Notes under the pieces: generated by a model
Database searches by the model: none
Told to the model about the DNA's origin: nothing
The model's input: the letters and a program-made list of their open reading frames with translations, nothing else
Translations under genes and position numbers: made by a program
DNA from: Oopsacas minuta
Taxonomy: Eukaryota > Porifera > Hexactinellida > Lyssacinosida > Leucopsacidae
DNA length: 64,000 nt
NCBI GenBank assembly: GCA_024704765.1
Contig: JAKMXF010000300.1
Coordinates: 372,001-436,000, forward strand
Direction: 5' to 3'
Shown here: in pieces, positions 20,749 to 32,169 of the stretch
Position numbering within the stretch: the stretch's first letter is position 1
Layout of the letters: each line of letters opens with the position of its first letter

Positions 20749-23343
20749 AGCAAGCAAGCAATCCCTTGTATGACAGTGTCACTAATAAAACTAATATTTC
20801 TGGTGTAAATAAGCCACCAAAATTGAAAGCAATCGCTCAGCCTGTGTCACGATTAAATCCGCTACGCTCTCCACTGAAAAGCTTCCCTACTCAACAGGAG
20901 TGTGAATTTGATATTATAGGGGATATCGTCTCTATGCCTCTGAGTCCTTCTACACCCAATAATAAGAGAAATATATTTGGTATGACCAGGTCTACATCTG
21001 AGAATCAATTAGCTCGATCTTCTTCTTACAATTCAAGTGAAAGTGTAGACAGCTGTTTCACTTTGAATAAACTATTTGATAAAGATGGTCTTCCAGTATG
21101 TTATTCTTCTATAGCAATATTTGTAGTAGTATATTAATTTAATTGAATAAATAGGATGTTAATATAATTGAAGAAGATGATGGTATCACACGGATAGGAG
21201 ATCTACATATCACAGATTTAAAGAAGATAGGATCGTTAGCTCTTATAGAGCTAACTGCTATTCTAGACAATTACAATCTTGTCCTTAAAAAGAGTAAAAC
21301 TCCTAAAATGAAGCCTAAAGGTATTCGAATCATAAAATTTTGTTATAGTATTTCATATGTATATTTCACTTGTAGAGATTGGAGTTTTCGGTGTTTCTAT
21401 CGATCAGATGTTAGTACACGATTTGAAGAGACGGCCTCACTATAAAGGCAATGTACCTCTGTTTCTTGAAGAGGTAATTAGCACATTTTAATATATACAA
21501 TATAATAAGCTATTATCCAAAGTATCTTTATAGATTTGTGAATGTATAGAAGATAGAGGTAATAGAATTTATAGTGATTAATTGATTGAGATATTTGTAT
21601 CTATCTGTCTTTATAGGTCTCTCTGAGGAAGGGATATTGCGGATTCCTGGAAACGTTGCTAGAGTGAAGGTATGTAAGTATACATATATCCGTGTGTTGT
21701 TCGAATTACATTTGGATAAATTTAATACATAGAAAATAGTCGAGGGTATAGAGTGCTCGTTTAACAACGGTCGCTTCTCATGGAATGGAATATCTACTAA
21801 AGATCTGTCTAGCATTTTAAAACAGTTTCTAAGGTAACAAATAAACAGAAATACTCCTACAGCCTTAGTGTTTATAGAATCTGTCTTATTTAGAGATATG
21901 CCATCACCTCTAGTGACTCACGAGTTCCTTGAAACATTTCTAGTAATAAACAGTGAGTTTGATAGCTAACAATAAAGTTGTTATTGAATATACAACTCAC
22001 TCACTATAGATGTTCCTGATCCGTTGGAGAAACTGAAAGCCCTCAACTACCTGATCTTAACCCTCCCTCTTACACACAGTGCGTGTCTTAAACGTATCCT
22101 ACAATTCACTAATAAAGTAATTAACCATTGTGAACTTAACAAGATGAATATGACAAACTGCTCCTTAGTAATTGCTCCCAATTTATTCTATACACCAGCA
22201 CGTCCTGTTGCTGGTAAGAACGGTTTAGCTAATGAAGAAGTACAGAGAGCTACAGCTATCACTGATATAATGAAAATGATTATTAAATATCATGATGCTT
22301 TATGGGTTGTAAGTTATTTACAGAATTATGTATGTATGGAATGCTAACAGCATGTATAATGTTGAGGGCTGTTATTAGCTTGCGTAAGGCAATACTTATA
22401 ATTATGATATCAGTACCTAGCACTGATGATAATTATTGCCTTTTGCGGCATGAACGATTTGATTTAAAATATTAATAGTGTAATAGTATAATCAATATCT
22501 GCTCACGGTTAAGTGCTAATTTTTGTTACAATTTGATTTCAGTTTGAATTGTAATTTATTGAAAATTATTTCTTGACTAAGTCGCCAGATTATTGTTGCA
22601 CAATTATTAGATCCCAAATCAGCTGATTACAATATTAAGGATGCAGATGGATCAACAAAACAACAACTTAACGCCATTCAAAAAGGTAACATGAATCACG
22701 TATTATTAAATTTGCTGAATTCGAAAGTGTAATTTATTATTTCTTAGAATCCGAAACGCTGGAATTTTTTTCGAACAGGAACGAATAGTTTGAAAAAGCA
22801 AAAGAATCCAATGATACAGGATAACATGGTAAGTTAATGTAGCTACAATATATATATATAGTAATTCTTATTAAATATATTATTTCAAAGATAAATGATA
22901 CGTTAATACTGCGCATACAAGGACCTCTATTCGTACAAAAGTCTAAAGCATTTAAAGTAGATCAATTACTAACAGCTGGACAAGCCCTCAGAGAATACAG
23001 CAAACAGTTTACAACACACAAAGAGACAATTAATAAATGGTATCCTATGACTCGACAGGTTTGCTATGGTTGTTTTGGCCAGAAACATTACCCAGACACA
23101 GTTGATTTACTGGAAAGACTCTCATTAGAAGATTTACATATTTACGAATTCTCTGGGAATTTAAGTAAGTGAATTTTAATGCTATAAAAGTTGTTACCTA
23201 TATATTGACATACTTCTTTAGAAATTAGAAGACTGAATAACAAAGCTTTATTACACGCAGTTCGGATGTCAAATCCAAATGCAGTATTTATAGTTCTTCC
23301 AGATTCATTTCCCGATCCTAATCGTCTCCTCCAGGAGAGGTAG
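19808..23343 (+). CDS. ARHGAP18: RhoGAP of the ARHGAP18/28/40 type
   Basis: About 17 short exons. Those I place are 19808-19900, 19955-20093, 20149-20214, 20274-20479, 20539-20643, 20751-21095, 21155-21320, 21376-21473, 21534-21558, 21617-21669, 21733-21833, 21894-21952, 22010-22308, 22589 to about 22690, 22748-22828, 22891-23164 and 23222-23343. The RhoGAP domain is complete, including the arginine-finger loop EEGILRIPGN and the NCSLVIAPNLF segment. Upstream, WLEDAGMENIVERM and a Val/Arg-rich helix, and downstream a C-terminal domain (ILRIQGPLFVQKSKAF to VFIVLPDS), match ARHGAP18/28. Such proteins stimulate GTP hydrolysis on RhoA-type GTPases and shape actin. One exon is only 25 nt. The join after the 22589 exon does not close in phase with its best donor; a weaker donor at CAC/GTATTA would fix it, so that junction is unresolved. 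Confidence 0.85.
20685..20747 (+). repeat. ATT/TTA microsatellite abutting a splice acceptor
   Basis: About twenty units of a TTA/ATT triplet, interrupted once by TCA, run directly into the TTACAG acceptor of the RhoGAP exon at 20751. The array therefore occupies the place of the polypyrimidine tract. A Leu-run ORF that reads through it is an artefact of the repeat. Confidence 0.9.
22309..22588 (+). other. Longest intron of the RhoGAP gene
   Basis: A 280-nt intron, several times longer than its neighbours in this gene. Between about 22370 and 22450 it contains partly palindromic AT-rich sequence (AATACTTATAATTATGATATC and the region after it). No gene is seen. Confidence 0.35.
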
Positions 23344-23663
23344 ACAGATAATTACAATTTTTAACCTTAAAATATGTTAAGCATGGCTCTATTATGTATT
23401 ATAGTCATTGATAATTAATAATATTAAGAGAATAATTATATATGAATTTACTTGCTATATTATTACATAACATTAAATATAATACCTGGTATTAGTTTAC
23501 TGGTAGTGGGTAATCTTAATTCAAAATTAGATCAAGCCAGCTTGTCTGACTTCTGACAGATGACATATTTTCTAATCGATGACTCTTAGTCACATATATA
23601 GATGGGATAATTATTTTGTGATTCGTTTGCAATTGTTAATTACAGTAATTACTCGTAGTTAGG
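23344..23663. other. Spacer, nothing recognised
   Basis: A 320-bp AT-rich spacer between the RhoGAP stop and the EF-hand-like gene. No ORF, RNA gene or repeat seen. Confidence 0.4.
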
Positions 23664-24353
23664 ATGACTAGCTTTAGGTATGTGCCTTTTGAAGATTCGG
23701 GAAGTGATAAACAAGTGAATAATCATCAGATCGGACCTCTCATCGCGGCTTTTCAAACTTTAGACACCAATAGACAGGGGTTCTTTCCCAAGGACATCTT
23801 ACTCCATATTCTTACAACAAAGGGAGACAGGAAGTTGGACCCGGAATTAGTAGAATTGATACTAGATAAGGTATCGCTAGGAGGTCGTGTGTACTATAAA
23901 GATATTTGTGAGCTATTTAAGGAGACTTCCTTATTAGCAGAATCTGTTATGAATGATAAGCAAAAGAAAGAATTGAAAAGTGTAGAACCAATCGAAGAGG
24001 ATACAAAACTCCCAGGCACAGCCGAAGATGAGCATTGCGACATTTTACAAGAAAGCAAACAAACAACAATTAGCGAAACTTCTGATTCTTCTCCAAGCCT
24101 TGGACAATCCTCCATCGCTACTCCCACCCAACGACCCGATAGTGCTTCACCAGAACCAACAAACATTCCGACAGTCACATTACCAAATAGCGAAACTATA
24201 GATGAACCAACAAGTATTGAAGCAGCCTCAGAAATACAAGATTATGATCTCATAATAAATGCTACTCCCGATGAAGCAACCATAGATAGTGTCGAGGGAA
24301 GCCAAGAGAACATCCCTGAGCTGTTGAAACTGTCTTCACCAAGTCAAAACTGA
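23664..24353 (+). CDS. Unidentified acidic protein with a degenerate EF-hand-like N terminus
   Basis: One exon, 229 residues. The first 90 residues look like an EF-hand helix-loop-helix pair: AFQTLDTNRQGFFPKDIL has Asp, Asn, Gln and Gly at the early loop positions, but the last loop position is Ile rather than Glu, so calcium binding is doubtful. A second helical segment ELVELILDKVSLGGRVYYKDICELF follows the same rhythm. The remainder is acidic, Ser/Thr/Pro/Glu-rich and probably disordered. I cannot name a family; calmodulin-like regulatory proteins are the nearest structural guess. The intact frame and normal codon use support it as a gene. Confidence 0.65.
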   Translation: MTSFRYVPFEDSGSDKQVNNHQIGPLIAAFQTLDTNRQGFFPKDILLHILTTKGDRKLDPELVELILDKVSLGGRVYYKDICELFKETSLLAESVMNDKQKKELKSVEPIEEDTKLPGTAEDEHCDILQESKQTTISETSDSSPSLGQSSIATPTQRPDSASPEPTNIPTVTLPNSETIDEPTSIEAASEIQDYDLIINATPDEATIDSVEGSQENIPELLKLSSPSQN

Positions 24354-24963
24354 ACACATAACAATATTTATTACGTAGTTGTCAATTTTATAATTTTTAA
24401 CGCATTTCTCACTTATTGTATCATTATTATTAATTCATTTCGTTACTTGTTAATATTCTTCTAAGCTATAAAGTACAGTGTCTTGTAATTTAGTCAAATA
24501 ATTATCAGTTCAATAATATGTATATACACATAATCACGTACAGGTTTCAGTCTTAAGGTAGTGATAGGAACATGGTGGCACTCACAAGGCACATTGTACT
24601 AACATGGCTATAACGTAATCAGAATCACTTTCAAATTATAAGTAATCGAGCACACACACGTGCTTCAATCTTTTAGCATGACTGTATTTGTAAAAGATAA
24701 ACATAATGCAATTCAATTCCAGGTAAAATAACCACGATTATGTCATTGCTATTTCAGAAGTACTTTCAATGATCAGCATTACAACTGTTGGATCATATAA
24801 ATACTCCACTTCGAATAAAAACAAATTAATCAATAAAAATTAGTTTCTGATTATTACACAATAGTAATCAGCTTGACAACATCACCCGTAGACATGATGG
24901 TTGCATCAATAATTAATTGAGAAGTTTGTAGTATTTAAATCGGTATTTTGAACTAGCTAAGGT
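24354..24963. other. Spacer, nothing recognised
   Basis: 610 bp of AT-rich DNA without a supported ORF. It contains presumed poly(A) and promoter sequences. There is a short CA-rich stretch (near 24650). No RNA gene was recognised. Confidence 0.4.
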
Positions 24964-25389
24964 ATGGGAGCAAGATTTCTTAGCAGATCGTGGTTGAGAT
25001 TAAAACCACTAATCGACCAAAAAGTGATTGCCGAGCCGATATGGTTTAAAGTAGCACAGACATTTCCGCCCTTACCTCTCCCTGAGCTCAATGAGAAGGG
25101 AGATAAGCAGGATATACGAGAATTATTCCCGGAGGAAGTGGAACGAAGAAAAGTTGATGAGAAGTATCAGGTTGAACAAATGCACGTGTTGTGGGAAAAT
25201 GAGAAGGGGATAGTGTTTGGCAGGGAAGAGCTGAGGAAAAATATATCTGGATTCCTTGGAGATGAAGCAGATGAAGAGGTAGCATGGAAAGTTGCATTAC
25301 TCAAATTAAAAAGGATGCAAGTGAAGAATGTAGAGTTAGATAGGAAACGGGAAAAGCTGTTAGACCTTAAGAAATTACGTAGTTTGTAG
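24964..25389 (+). CDS. MRPS23: Mitochondrial ribosomal protein mS23 (MRPS23)
   Basis: A single 141-residue exon, similar in length to the family (about 130-190). The N terminus MGARFLSRSWLRLKPLIDQKV is basic and hydrophobic, fitting mitochondrial import. The diagnostic region is PIWFKVAQTFPPLPLPE, close to the PLWFDVYDAFPPLREP pattern of animal mS23, followed by an Asp/Glu/Arg-rich helical part (IRELFPEEVERRKVDEKY). mS23 sits in the small subunit of the mitoribosome. The rest of the protein is helical and highly charged, as in the family. The call depends mainly on the PxWF...FPPL block. Confidence 0.7.
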   Translation: MGARFLSRSWLRLKPLIDQKVIAEPIWFKVAQTFPPLPLPELNEKGDKQDIRELFPEEVERRKVDEKYQVEQMHVLWENEKGIVFGREELRKNISGFLGDEADEEVAWKVALLKLKRMQVKNVELDRKREKLLDLKKLRSL

Positions 25390-25501
25390 GAATTATACAT
25401 CACTTACTAATCGAGGCGAATATTTTCATAAAATTTACAAACCTCATTTTTATTATAAATTCTATATTATTATTCAATTAGCTTAAATTAACATTTCCGA
25501 G

Positions 25502-26662
25502 ATGACTGAGTTTTATGATGGACCAGGAGTTCATGCACCTGGACATTACAAAGGAGCAGACACGCAGAACACGAGGAGAATGGAAATTGAAAATAAAAAT
25601 TTGTCTCAAGAAATAGAGTCATTGAAATCGCAGCATCTCCATTTAAGAGAGGATCTGAAACGAGCAAATACTGACCTGTTACATTACAAAGATAGAACAC
25701 AAGGACTTCAAAAACAAGTATCTGGACTTAAATCTGGTAAGTTTATTTATATTCTCAATACATATACATTTTCTGTTTTTAACTGTGTATATATCTAGGA
25801 AAATATAAACCTGATCAAGTTCCAGAATTCAAAACTCCAAATCCAAACCAACAAATTATTAAAGCACTTATCAAGGAGAACGAAGAGTTGAAAAAACGAA
25901 TCGAACTCTTGAAAGAAATTAAAGATAAAGTCAAAACCAATGCTTCCAGCATGGACCAGTCTGATCTCTACGATGCACTGACATACTTAGAGGAGGAAAA
26001 CAAAAACTTGAGATCTCAGCTGAATTTAGGCGGGGAAACTTCTGAGCATTCTATAATCGGAAAAGAAAGTGAAAATATTGAAATTGCAAAACTCAAAGAA
26101 AAGTTACAAATTTCATGTAAGCTAATATAACTAAGACTAGAAAGATTATTGTACTAGTAATTCAAGTAGTGATACACTATATTCACGGTTTTATTATTAT
26201 TATCCTATAGTGAATTGGTCCCGTGATCTCTCTGATCATAACGCGACACTGAAAAAAGAATTAGACAAAGCTCTCGTAGGAAATATTAATATAGATCCCA
26301 CAAAACGAATCGTTGATAAAGATCCCATGGTGTGTATATCTCGCACACCAGAAATTCCTGCCTCACCTTATTCATACCAACAAATGCCTACATCCAGACC
26401 TCCAGCTAGAATGGTGGATCCAATTAATTTCAAGCAATACCCTGGACCTTACGTAGAACATAGTCCTATAACTCCTAATTGGCAAGATTCTTATCCTTAC
26501 ACAGAATCAATATACCAACAAATGCACACACAAACTCCACCAACTGAAGTTATAATGCCACAACCACCACTACAAGGAGCCAGCGCATTGCATCAGAAAG
26601 AACATCAACGCACTGGACAACCCCCCTATAATTCACAAGGCCCGTACCTTGGATACAAATAA
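25502..26662 (+). CDS. Unidentified coiled-coil protein with Pro/Gln-rich tail
   Basis: Three exons (25502-25736, 25799-26116, 26211-26662) splice in frame to 334 residues. After a short Gly/Pro N terminus there are several heptad-like coiled coils (NLSQEIESLKSQHLHLREDL; QIIKALIKENEELKKRIELL; LYDALTYLEEENKNLRSQL; a last helix near HNATLKKELDKAL). The last 100 residues are rich in Pro, Gln, Tyr and Thr (for example SPYSYQQMPTSRPPARM) and probably disordered. No catalytic or targeting motif is seen. A structural or scaffolding role is plausible but not shown. The introns are 62 and 94 nt. Confidence 0.75.
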
Positions 26663-29061
26663 CTAGCTCATGTTATCATGGATTAAGTGTTGGTGTATGT
26701 CTATAGAATACCATGAATAAGTCGAATTAGGCTTGCAAACAGCTTTGCTTTATAGTTGTATACATTTTAGCTTATTTGTATATTATTTATATAACACTAG
26801 CTGTAAAGTCACGTTGTTTGGTATTGTAGTACTAGCATAGAAGTATGTATGTGTTTTATGTGATTATATTTGCAGTTAGTGTCATTATCCTTAGTACGTA
26901 CATATACAGATAACCTGGGATTAATGACTAGCAATTAGTTTAAAATGTTGTAAGGTTTGTAGCTACTAAAACTCGTATCTCATAGCTCATGAGATGAAAC
27001 TAAGGATTCACCAATATGTCGGTTCTCTAGTTTATAAAATAATGGAGACGGTAAATAGTAATTGAAACTTCTTAAAAAACTAACCATAATTTACTGGCCA
27101 TTTTTAAACAATACTAAGATTAGGAACATAATTGCATAAGCACTGATACTGCAACCATTTGGTGCGTAGTTTGAATTCATTTAAGGGTATATCATTTATT
27201 TGATAATTATTCAGACGCCACCTCTTCTAAAATACGTAAATTACTTCTCAGATTCTCTTATACTAACAAGGTCAGAGCTTGATTTGCAAGGCATTTGGCC
27301 CCACCTATGTTACAACAGTTCAAACCATATGAATTGTAATTTATTGTGCTAATTCATTCAAAGAAGTGTCAATTCCTTGATAAATATTCAAATTATCACA
27401 AAGTTAGAGGACATTCTCATATATGTATATTCATGCAGAAGTTGCATAGCTTGGAAGTAAATATTGACTAGTATGATCTGATCTTTTGTAATGTTAGAGT
27501 AAGCTACGCTACATGATAATTCAATAAAAATAACCCGATCAACTTAATTTTGATCATGATCTCGTAAGAATTGCTTCTAATCTAATCCCCACAGACAATA
27601 TATTCATTGAATTACTTGCTAACAGATCATTGAGGTATAAGTAATCATGAATTAACCAATTTACTTTGTTAATGTATTACACAGTAATTTATATTTAGCA
27701 ATCATTGTCTTGTAATAATTATTTTTAAAGAATTCGATGGTTAATTAATAAATACACAAATTTGATTGTTATACAATTGATGATTGAATTATAGCTCAAG
27801 TTAATAGTATAATTAATATTATAATTAATTAATAATAATAGCTTACTAAACAGCTTCGTATCAGATTGTTTGCATGGTTAGGTTATGTCCTATTTGCAAT
27901 AGTTAGTAAACTGTGAAAGAACATCAAAATAACAGTCATTCATGTATAATAAACTTATATAGAAATTGAGTACGGCAATGAATTTTCTCGGAGAAATCTT
28001 TATGCATTATCACTAGGAACAGAATTTTTAAGCATTTAGGTGAAACTTGCTTGACCTTGATGATAATTGGAAAAGTATCATGTTAAAATGTGGTATCTAA
28101 TGACGGTCCCAGGATCCTCTACAGCAATAAATAGAGTAATATATGCTCAAACTTATACCCACAGATTATATTAGTTGCGATAATTATTGTAATAGAGGCT
28201 ATAGTTATTTGAGATAAGGTTTATGCTATAGTGGAGCATTACATTTATACTAGAAGAAGGATAGATATTCAATGGAATTGGGTTAATTAACAAAAGAGAT
28301 ACTTTTGGACTCGATTGGGCCCAGACCAAGTTGCAAGTTAATAAACAAAATCCCTTCCATTCTAGTTAACAAATTCAAATTGTGGGAACTCAGACTATGT
28401 GTTTGAGACAGTAGACGACAAGATATTAAAGATCAAAGAAATTTTGAGCATGTGTTCACCAATAAAATGATTGATTCAAAGATACATGGAAACCATTTGT
28501 ATATTTGTTGTTACAAACCTCAGCAACGCCTTAACAATATCTCCTTACTTTAACTTATATTACTCAATTGAATGCTCGTAAGGTATCCCAATCATACGCT
28601 GATAATGAAATATATAAATAATGTAGTTGTTAACCATACGTCGCGTCAGGAACATCGATTACAACTTACTATCCTGAAGCTGGATGGGATTAATTAATTA
28701 ATTACGTAGCTTAATGGTCTAATGATAGTATTGGTAACGTTATCTTCAAGCAGTCATGTTCACAAATTGTTTTCTAGTTTTGAGAGTGTACGAACTGGAT
28801 TTAATAGAGATAGGTTTTAATAACGGACGTTAATTTCAGAATTACATATTATACCGTGTTGAGCACAACTTATCAATTAGCAAGCACATAGCCATGAAAT
28901 ATAAAGCAGCTGGAGCTGGTGTATGCGTTATGCGTGTTAGAAGTAGTCTGAAAGATTTGAATAATTTGTTTGTTAATCACCTAACCAGGCCTTTAAAATT
29001 ATAACAGCGATACAAAAGTTATCATTAAACAAGTAAAACAGGATTACTATATACGGGAGCT
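26663..29061. other. 2.4-kb AT-rich non-coding block
   Basis: No ORF here looks coding, which is long for this compact genome. It contains the 3' end of the coiled-coil gene and then DNA flanking the Maf-like gene on its 3' side. Local AT palindromes occur (near 27800-27840 and 28690). It may hold regulatory DNA or an unspliced non-coding transcript; neither can be shown by reading. Confidence 0.45.
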
Positions 29062-29394
29062 TTAGGTGTGGAGATAATGTTGCTTCATTTCTCGTAGTGA
29101 GGTGATTTCTTTCATTATTGATCTATACTCTTGCATCAGGAGTCCCTTTTCTACTTCTAGATCTTTTATAGTGTCGTCTATCTTTTGACGCGATTTTCGC
29201 GTGTACACTCTTGACTTTAGTGCCCTTCTCCGCTGTTTGACTAGTTTGATTTCATCAGGAGTCAATCCCAGCTCTGCCAATTTACTATTCAGCTCGTGTC
29301 TGTCTAACTGTTCGATTTCAAAGTCTGGTAACGGTAGAAGACAATGTCGATATTCTATATGCTCACACAGTGTTTCAGCTAATGTTTTAGCCAT
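29062..29394 (-). CDS. MAF: Small Maf-like bZIP transcription factor
   Basis: A single 110-residue exon on the minus strand. It has the Maf arrangement: an extended homology region (FEIEQLDRHELNSKLAELG, then LTPDEIKLVKQRRRALK) directly before a basic region and a leucine zipper. The zipper has L-L-I-L-Y at seven-residue spacing (about residues 78-106). Maf proteins bind MARE-type sites as homodimers or with CNC partners. There is no activation domain, as in small Mafs. The basic region reads KSRVYTRKSR where Mafs have KNRGYAxxCR. The nearly invariant Asn is Ser and the Cys is Ser, so DNA contacts may differ. The gene sits alone in about 5 kb of non-coding DNA. Confidence 0.82.
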   Translation of the reverse strand: MAKTLAETLCEHIEYRHCLLPLPDFEIEQLDRHELNSKLAELGLTPDEIKLVKQRRRALKSRVYTRKSRQKIDDTIKDLEVEKGLLMQEYRSIMKEITSLREMKQHYLHT

Positions 29395-30083
29395 TATTAT
29401 ATGTATATTACTTTACAATGCGAGGTATATAAAACAAACTAATTTGTTTTAGATGGTTCTAATACTGCTTAGCCTTTCTCTATTTATACAATAGAAATGC
29501 AGCATAGTAGGTTGCAAACATGTCTGTTTATACTGTGGTGATATATTAGCAAATTTGAATAAATGATACTTCACGAAACGCTGTGAGGAAGAATTGATGA
29601 GTAAACTTAGCTGATAACTGTAATTAAATGAGTAAAGTGTTAATGAGTATTCTTTTTTAGATAATATACGGATTCAAGATAAAAGAATTAGTTCCAGCTG
29701 TTATTTCAAACAAGTACGATATAGCAAGTAGCTTTAATTAAATCTTACACTTTTGTTGGGATTCAATCAGAACTGTTGAATAACACATAAGTACGTGATA
29801 CTTACCAAATGGTAACAGTATACGTATGTAGAATCATCAGATACAAAAATAAATTATTACCTCACTATTTTGATGAGTGAATTTATTCTCCAGCTGTTTG
29901 GAGTTGTTGGGAGGAGAGACTTCTGCTTTGATATTAGAAATTGTAATCAAATTTTCAAATACTCAAGAGATCGAGCAATCCAACAACACTTATTTTCATC
30001 CAATATAATACAATATCGTAAGATTACAGTCTCCACACCACTTAATCTCCTAATTTATTGCATTCATGAGTTACGTAAATACT

Positions 30084-30114
30084 ACACACACACACACACA
30101 CGCACACACACACA
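30084..30114. repeat. CA dinucleotide microsatellite
   Basis: About 15 CA units, with one CG interruption. It is encoded as a Thr-His run in a spurious ORF. Confidence 0.95.
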
Positions 30115-31943
30115 TTATATGCCATGTATAGCTTACAAGATTTGCTGCAAAATAATCATATTCATTGTTCTTACGTAAGCAACCATTATTCCTGGAAAGT
30201 ATAAACGTGTAAATTATTGTTTCCTAAGCTGATCTCTGAAATAATGCAATTTAGCAGCTATCAGGCGGATATTATAAGCAAAATTATAACTTGTCTTTGA
30301 GGGAATAAAATCATAAATTAGCAATTCTGGCAAATAAATTAGGTATAGGGCAAGCTAATCAAACATGATGTGAATTAAAAATAGACGAAACAGGCGTGTT
30401 CTAGACTGTCTACACGTAAGTATTTAAGGTTAGAAATTGAGTTTGAACTCCTCGAACGTAGTTTGCACACTATTCAGTACTCTAGCTTACTATAAGATTA
30501 AATTACAAATAAATCTGAGTTATCTCCTTCACACACGCCTGTAGCTTCTAGATTAGTTTAAATATCTACCTGGTACAGGTTAGGTTAGTGTAAATTCCAC
30601 AGAGTTTAGTTCGGGTGAGAGAGCAAATTTAGTTAGCATTAAATTAAGGACGGGTTGGTAACGTTTCATAGGTTTTTAAGCTTGTTTGAGATTACCAAAT
30701 AACTACAAATAATCATACTGAATCAACAATTGCTCAATCCTAACGCGAATTGACAAACTTCTATGAAATATACTAATGAATTGTATGCCATTGCAACAGA
30801 ATGACGCTTTTAACAAGTACATACATACATGTCGTAGAGTCCCAGGGATGGTTACTATTCCAATTATTAAATAAATGAGTCTGCATCGCATTTACGAAAT
30901 TTAAATATACTTTGCATAGCATTGATATGACCTTTATGATGCTCTTAATTTCAGTTTATACAGTGAATTGCTACCTGAGCAGACAATTAATTAAAATTAA
31001 ACACAGATAATCAAATCTTATATGCTATATTATCTGCTGCTATCTAATGAGCAAAATAACTCTTTTGTGTTTTGTAACTGTAGGCGTGTTAACAAAGTGT
31101 AATTTAATTGGACAGGTTTTGCTAATAATGTTGATATAAGCAATATATGGGAATAATGAACAGTATATTGAAAGAAAAATGAGATGGCATAAGTTGCAGT
31201 CCTTGTATGGATAATATATGTACTTGTTAAGACTTTACTGCAATACAAATTAGAACCTGGAGTTATCCAATTTATGCCATAGTGTCTATTATCACGATAT
31301 TGTGAACAAAATGAATAAACATGTAGTTGGTAATTAGCATCAGGTTGGAATGCTCATTTATAGATTTGTAGACTATATGAGCTGATTATAATAGCATTAC
31401 AATATGAAATACTGATTGATTTCGTAGGAAAATGTTACAATGACTTTCTCCACGGTCAGTTAATCATATTAACCTCGAATAGGATATCGCTTAATGTTGT
31501 CATATAAGTGAGACGAACAAATTCACCAGGAGTTTAATCTGCTTATCTCTAGTCCAATACAGTCAGTCATAGTCACCTCTGATAAATATATTATATATTA
31601 TTGGGATAATCGCTTAATTGATACAGCCATGTATATGACACACTGTATTTATTAGGATAGATTCAGTATCGGGGACATTGTCTTGTGGATAACTAATAAG
31701 CAAGTAACCATATTCTACAATTTGACTTATTGTATCTTCTAATGGATATGATGATTTGAAACGTATAAATAGGTAATTAGGTGCACTGAAAGGTCTCGGT
31801 TAGTTTCAATAATATTTCATATTTTAGCTGACTTAACTTTTCGTTTCCAATGAGCTGGGTGAGAATGAGAAGATATTTAGTCTATAGCTAGCTATACACT
31901 TGTAATCAGCATGACTACAATACTTGTACCAGAACCACTAACG

Positions 31944-31961
31944 AGATGTGTATAAGAGACA
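31944..31961 (+). other. 18-nt match to the Tn5 mosaic end
   Basis: AGATGTGTATAAGAGACA equals the first 18 of 19 bases of the Tn5 transposase mosaic end used in tagmentation libraries; the last base is A rather than G. The flanks do not match the usual adapter arms. It may be a library artefact at an assembly join, or chance. Confidence 0.6.
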
Positions 31962-32169
31962 ACAACATAAGGTGACGAATACGCATATCAGACTAATTGA
32001 CGATGTAATGCAAATTAATAAAATTGTTTTAAGCCCTTTAACAATTGGTAAAATATACTTTGTTCTTTTATTATATGCAAAACATTCTCAAATATGTCTG
32101 CGGCTATTTTCTTAATAACAATTCATATTACAGCAATTTATACATTCAGCATTTACGGAAAAGATAAAT

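Larger units (their letters stand above)
29395..32169. other. 2.8-kb AT-rich non-coding block upstream of the Maf-like gene
   Basis: No supported gene. It lies 5' of the Maf-like gene and 3' of WASHC2. It contains a CA repeat (30084-30114), an 18-nt match to the Tn5 transposase end (31944-31961), and TTTAACAATTGGTAAA at 32037-32052, which also occurs downstream of the TGF-beta gene. Small ORFs are scattered but have no recognisable content. Confidence 0.45.

Noticed and set aside
20661-21137. ORF beginning with a long Leu run, like a signal peptide
   Set aside because: The Leu codons are the TTA/ATT microsatellite of an intron. The true exon starts at 20751 after TTACAG.
28700-28780. tRNA-like A-box (TAGCTTAATGG)
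   Set aside because: No matching B-box, no T-arm pairing and no acceptor stem could be formed.
29870-30178. 102-codon plus-strand ORF
   Set aside because: It runs through the CA microsatellite (Thr-His run) and has no recognisable content or conservation signal.
26663-32169. CRISPR array, insertion sequence or prokaryotic operon
   Set aside because: There is no repeat-spacer periodicity, transposase or ribosome-binding pattern. The window is clearly animal nuclear DNA with spliceosomal introns.
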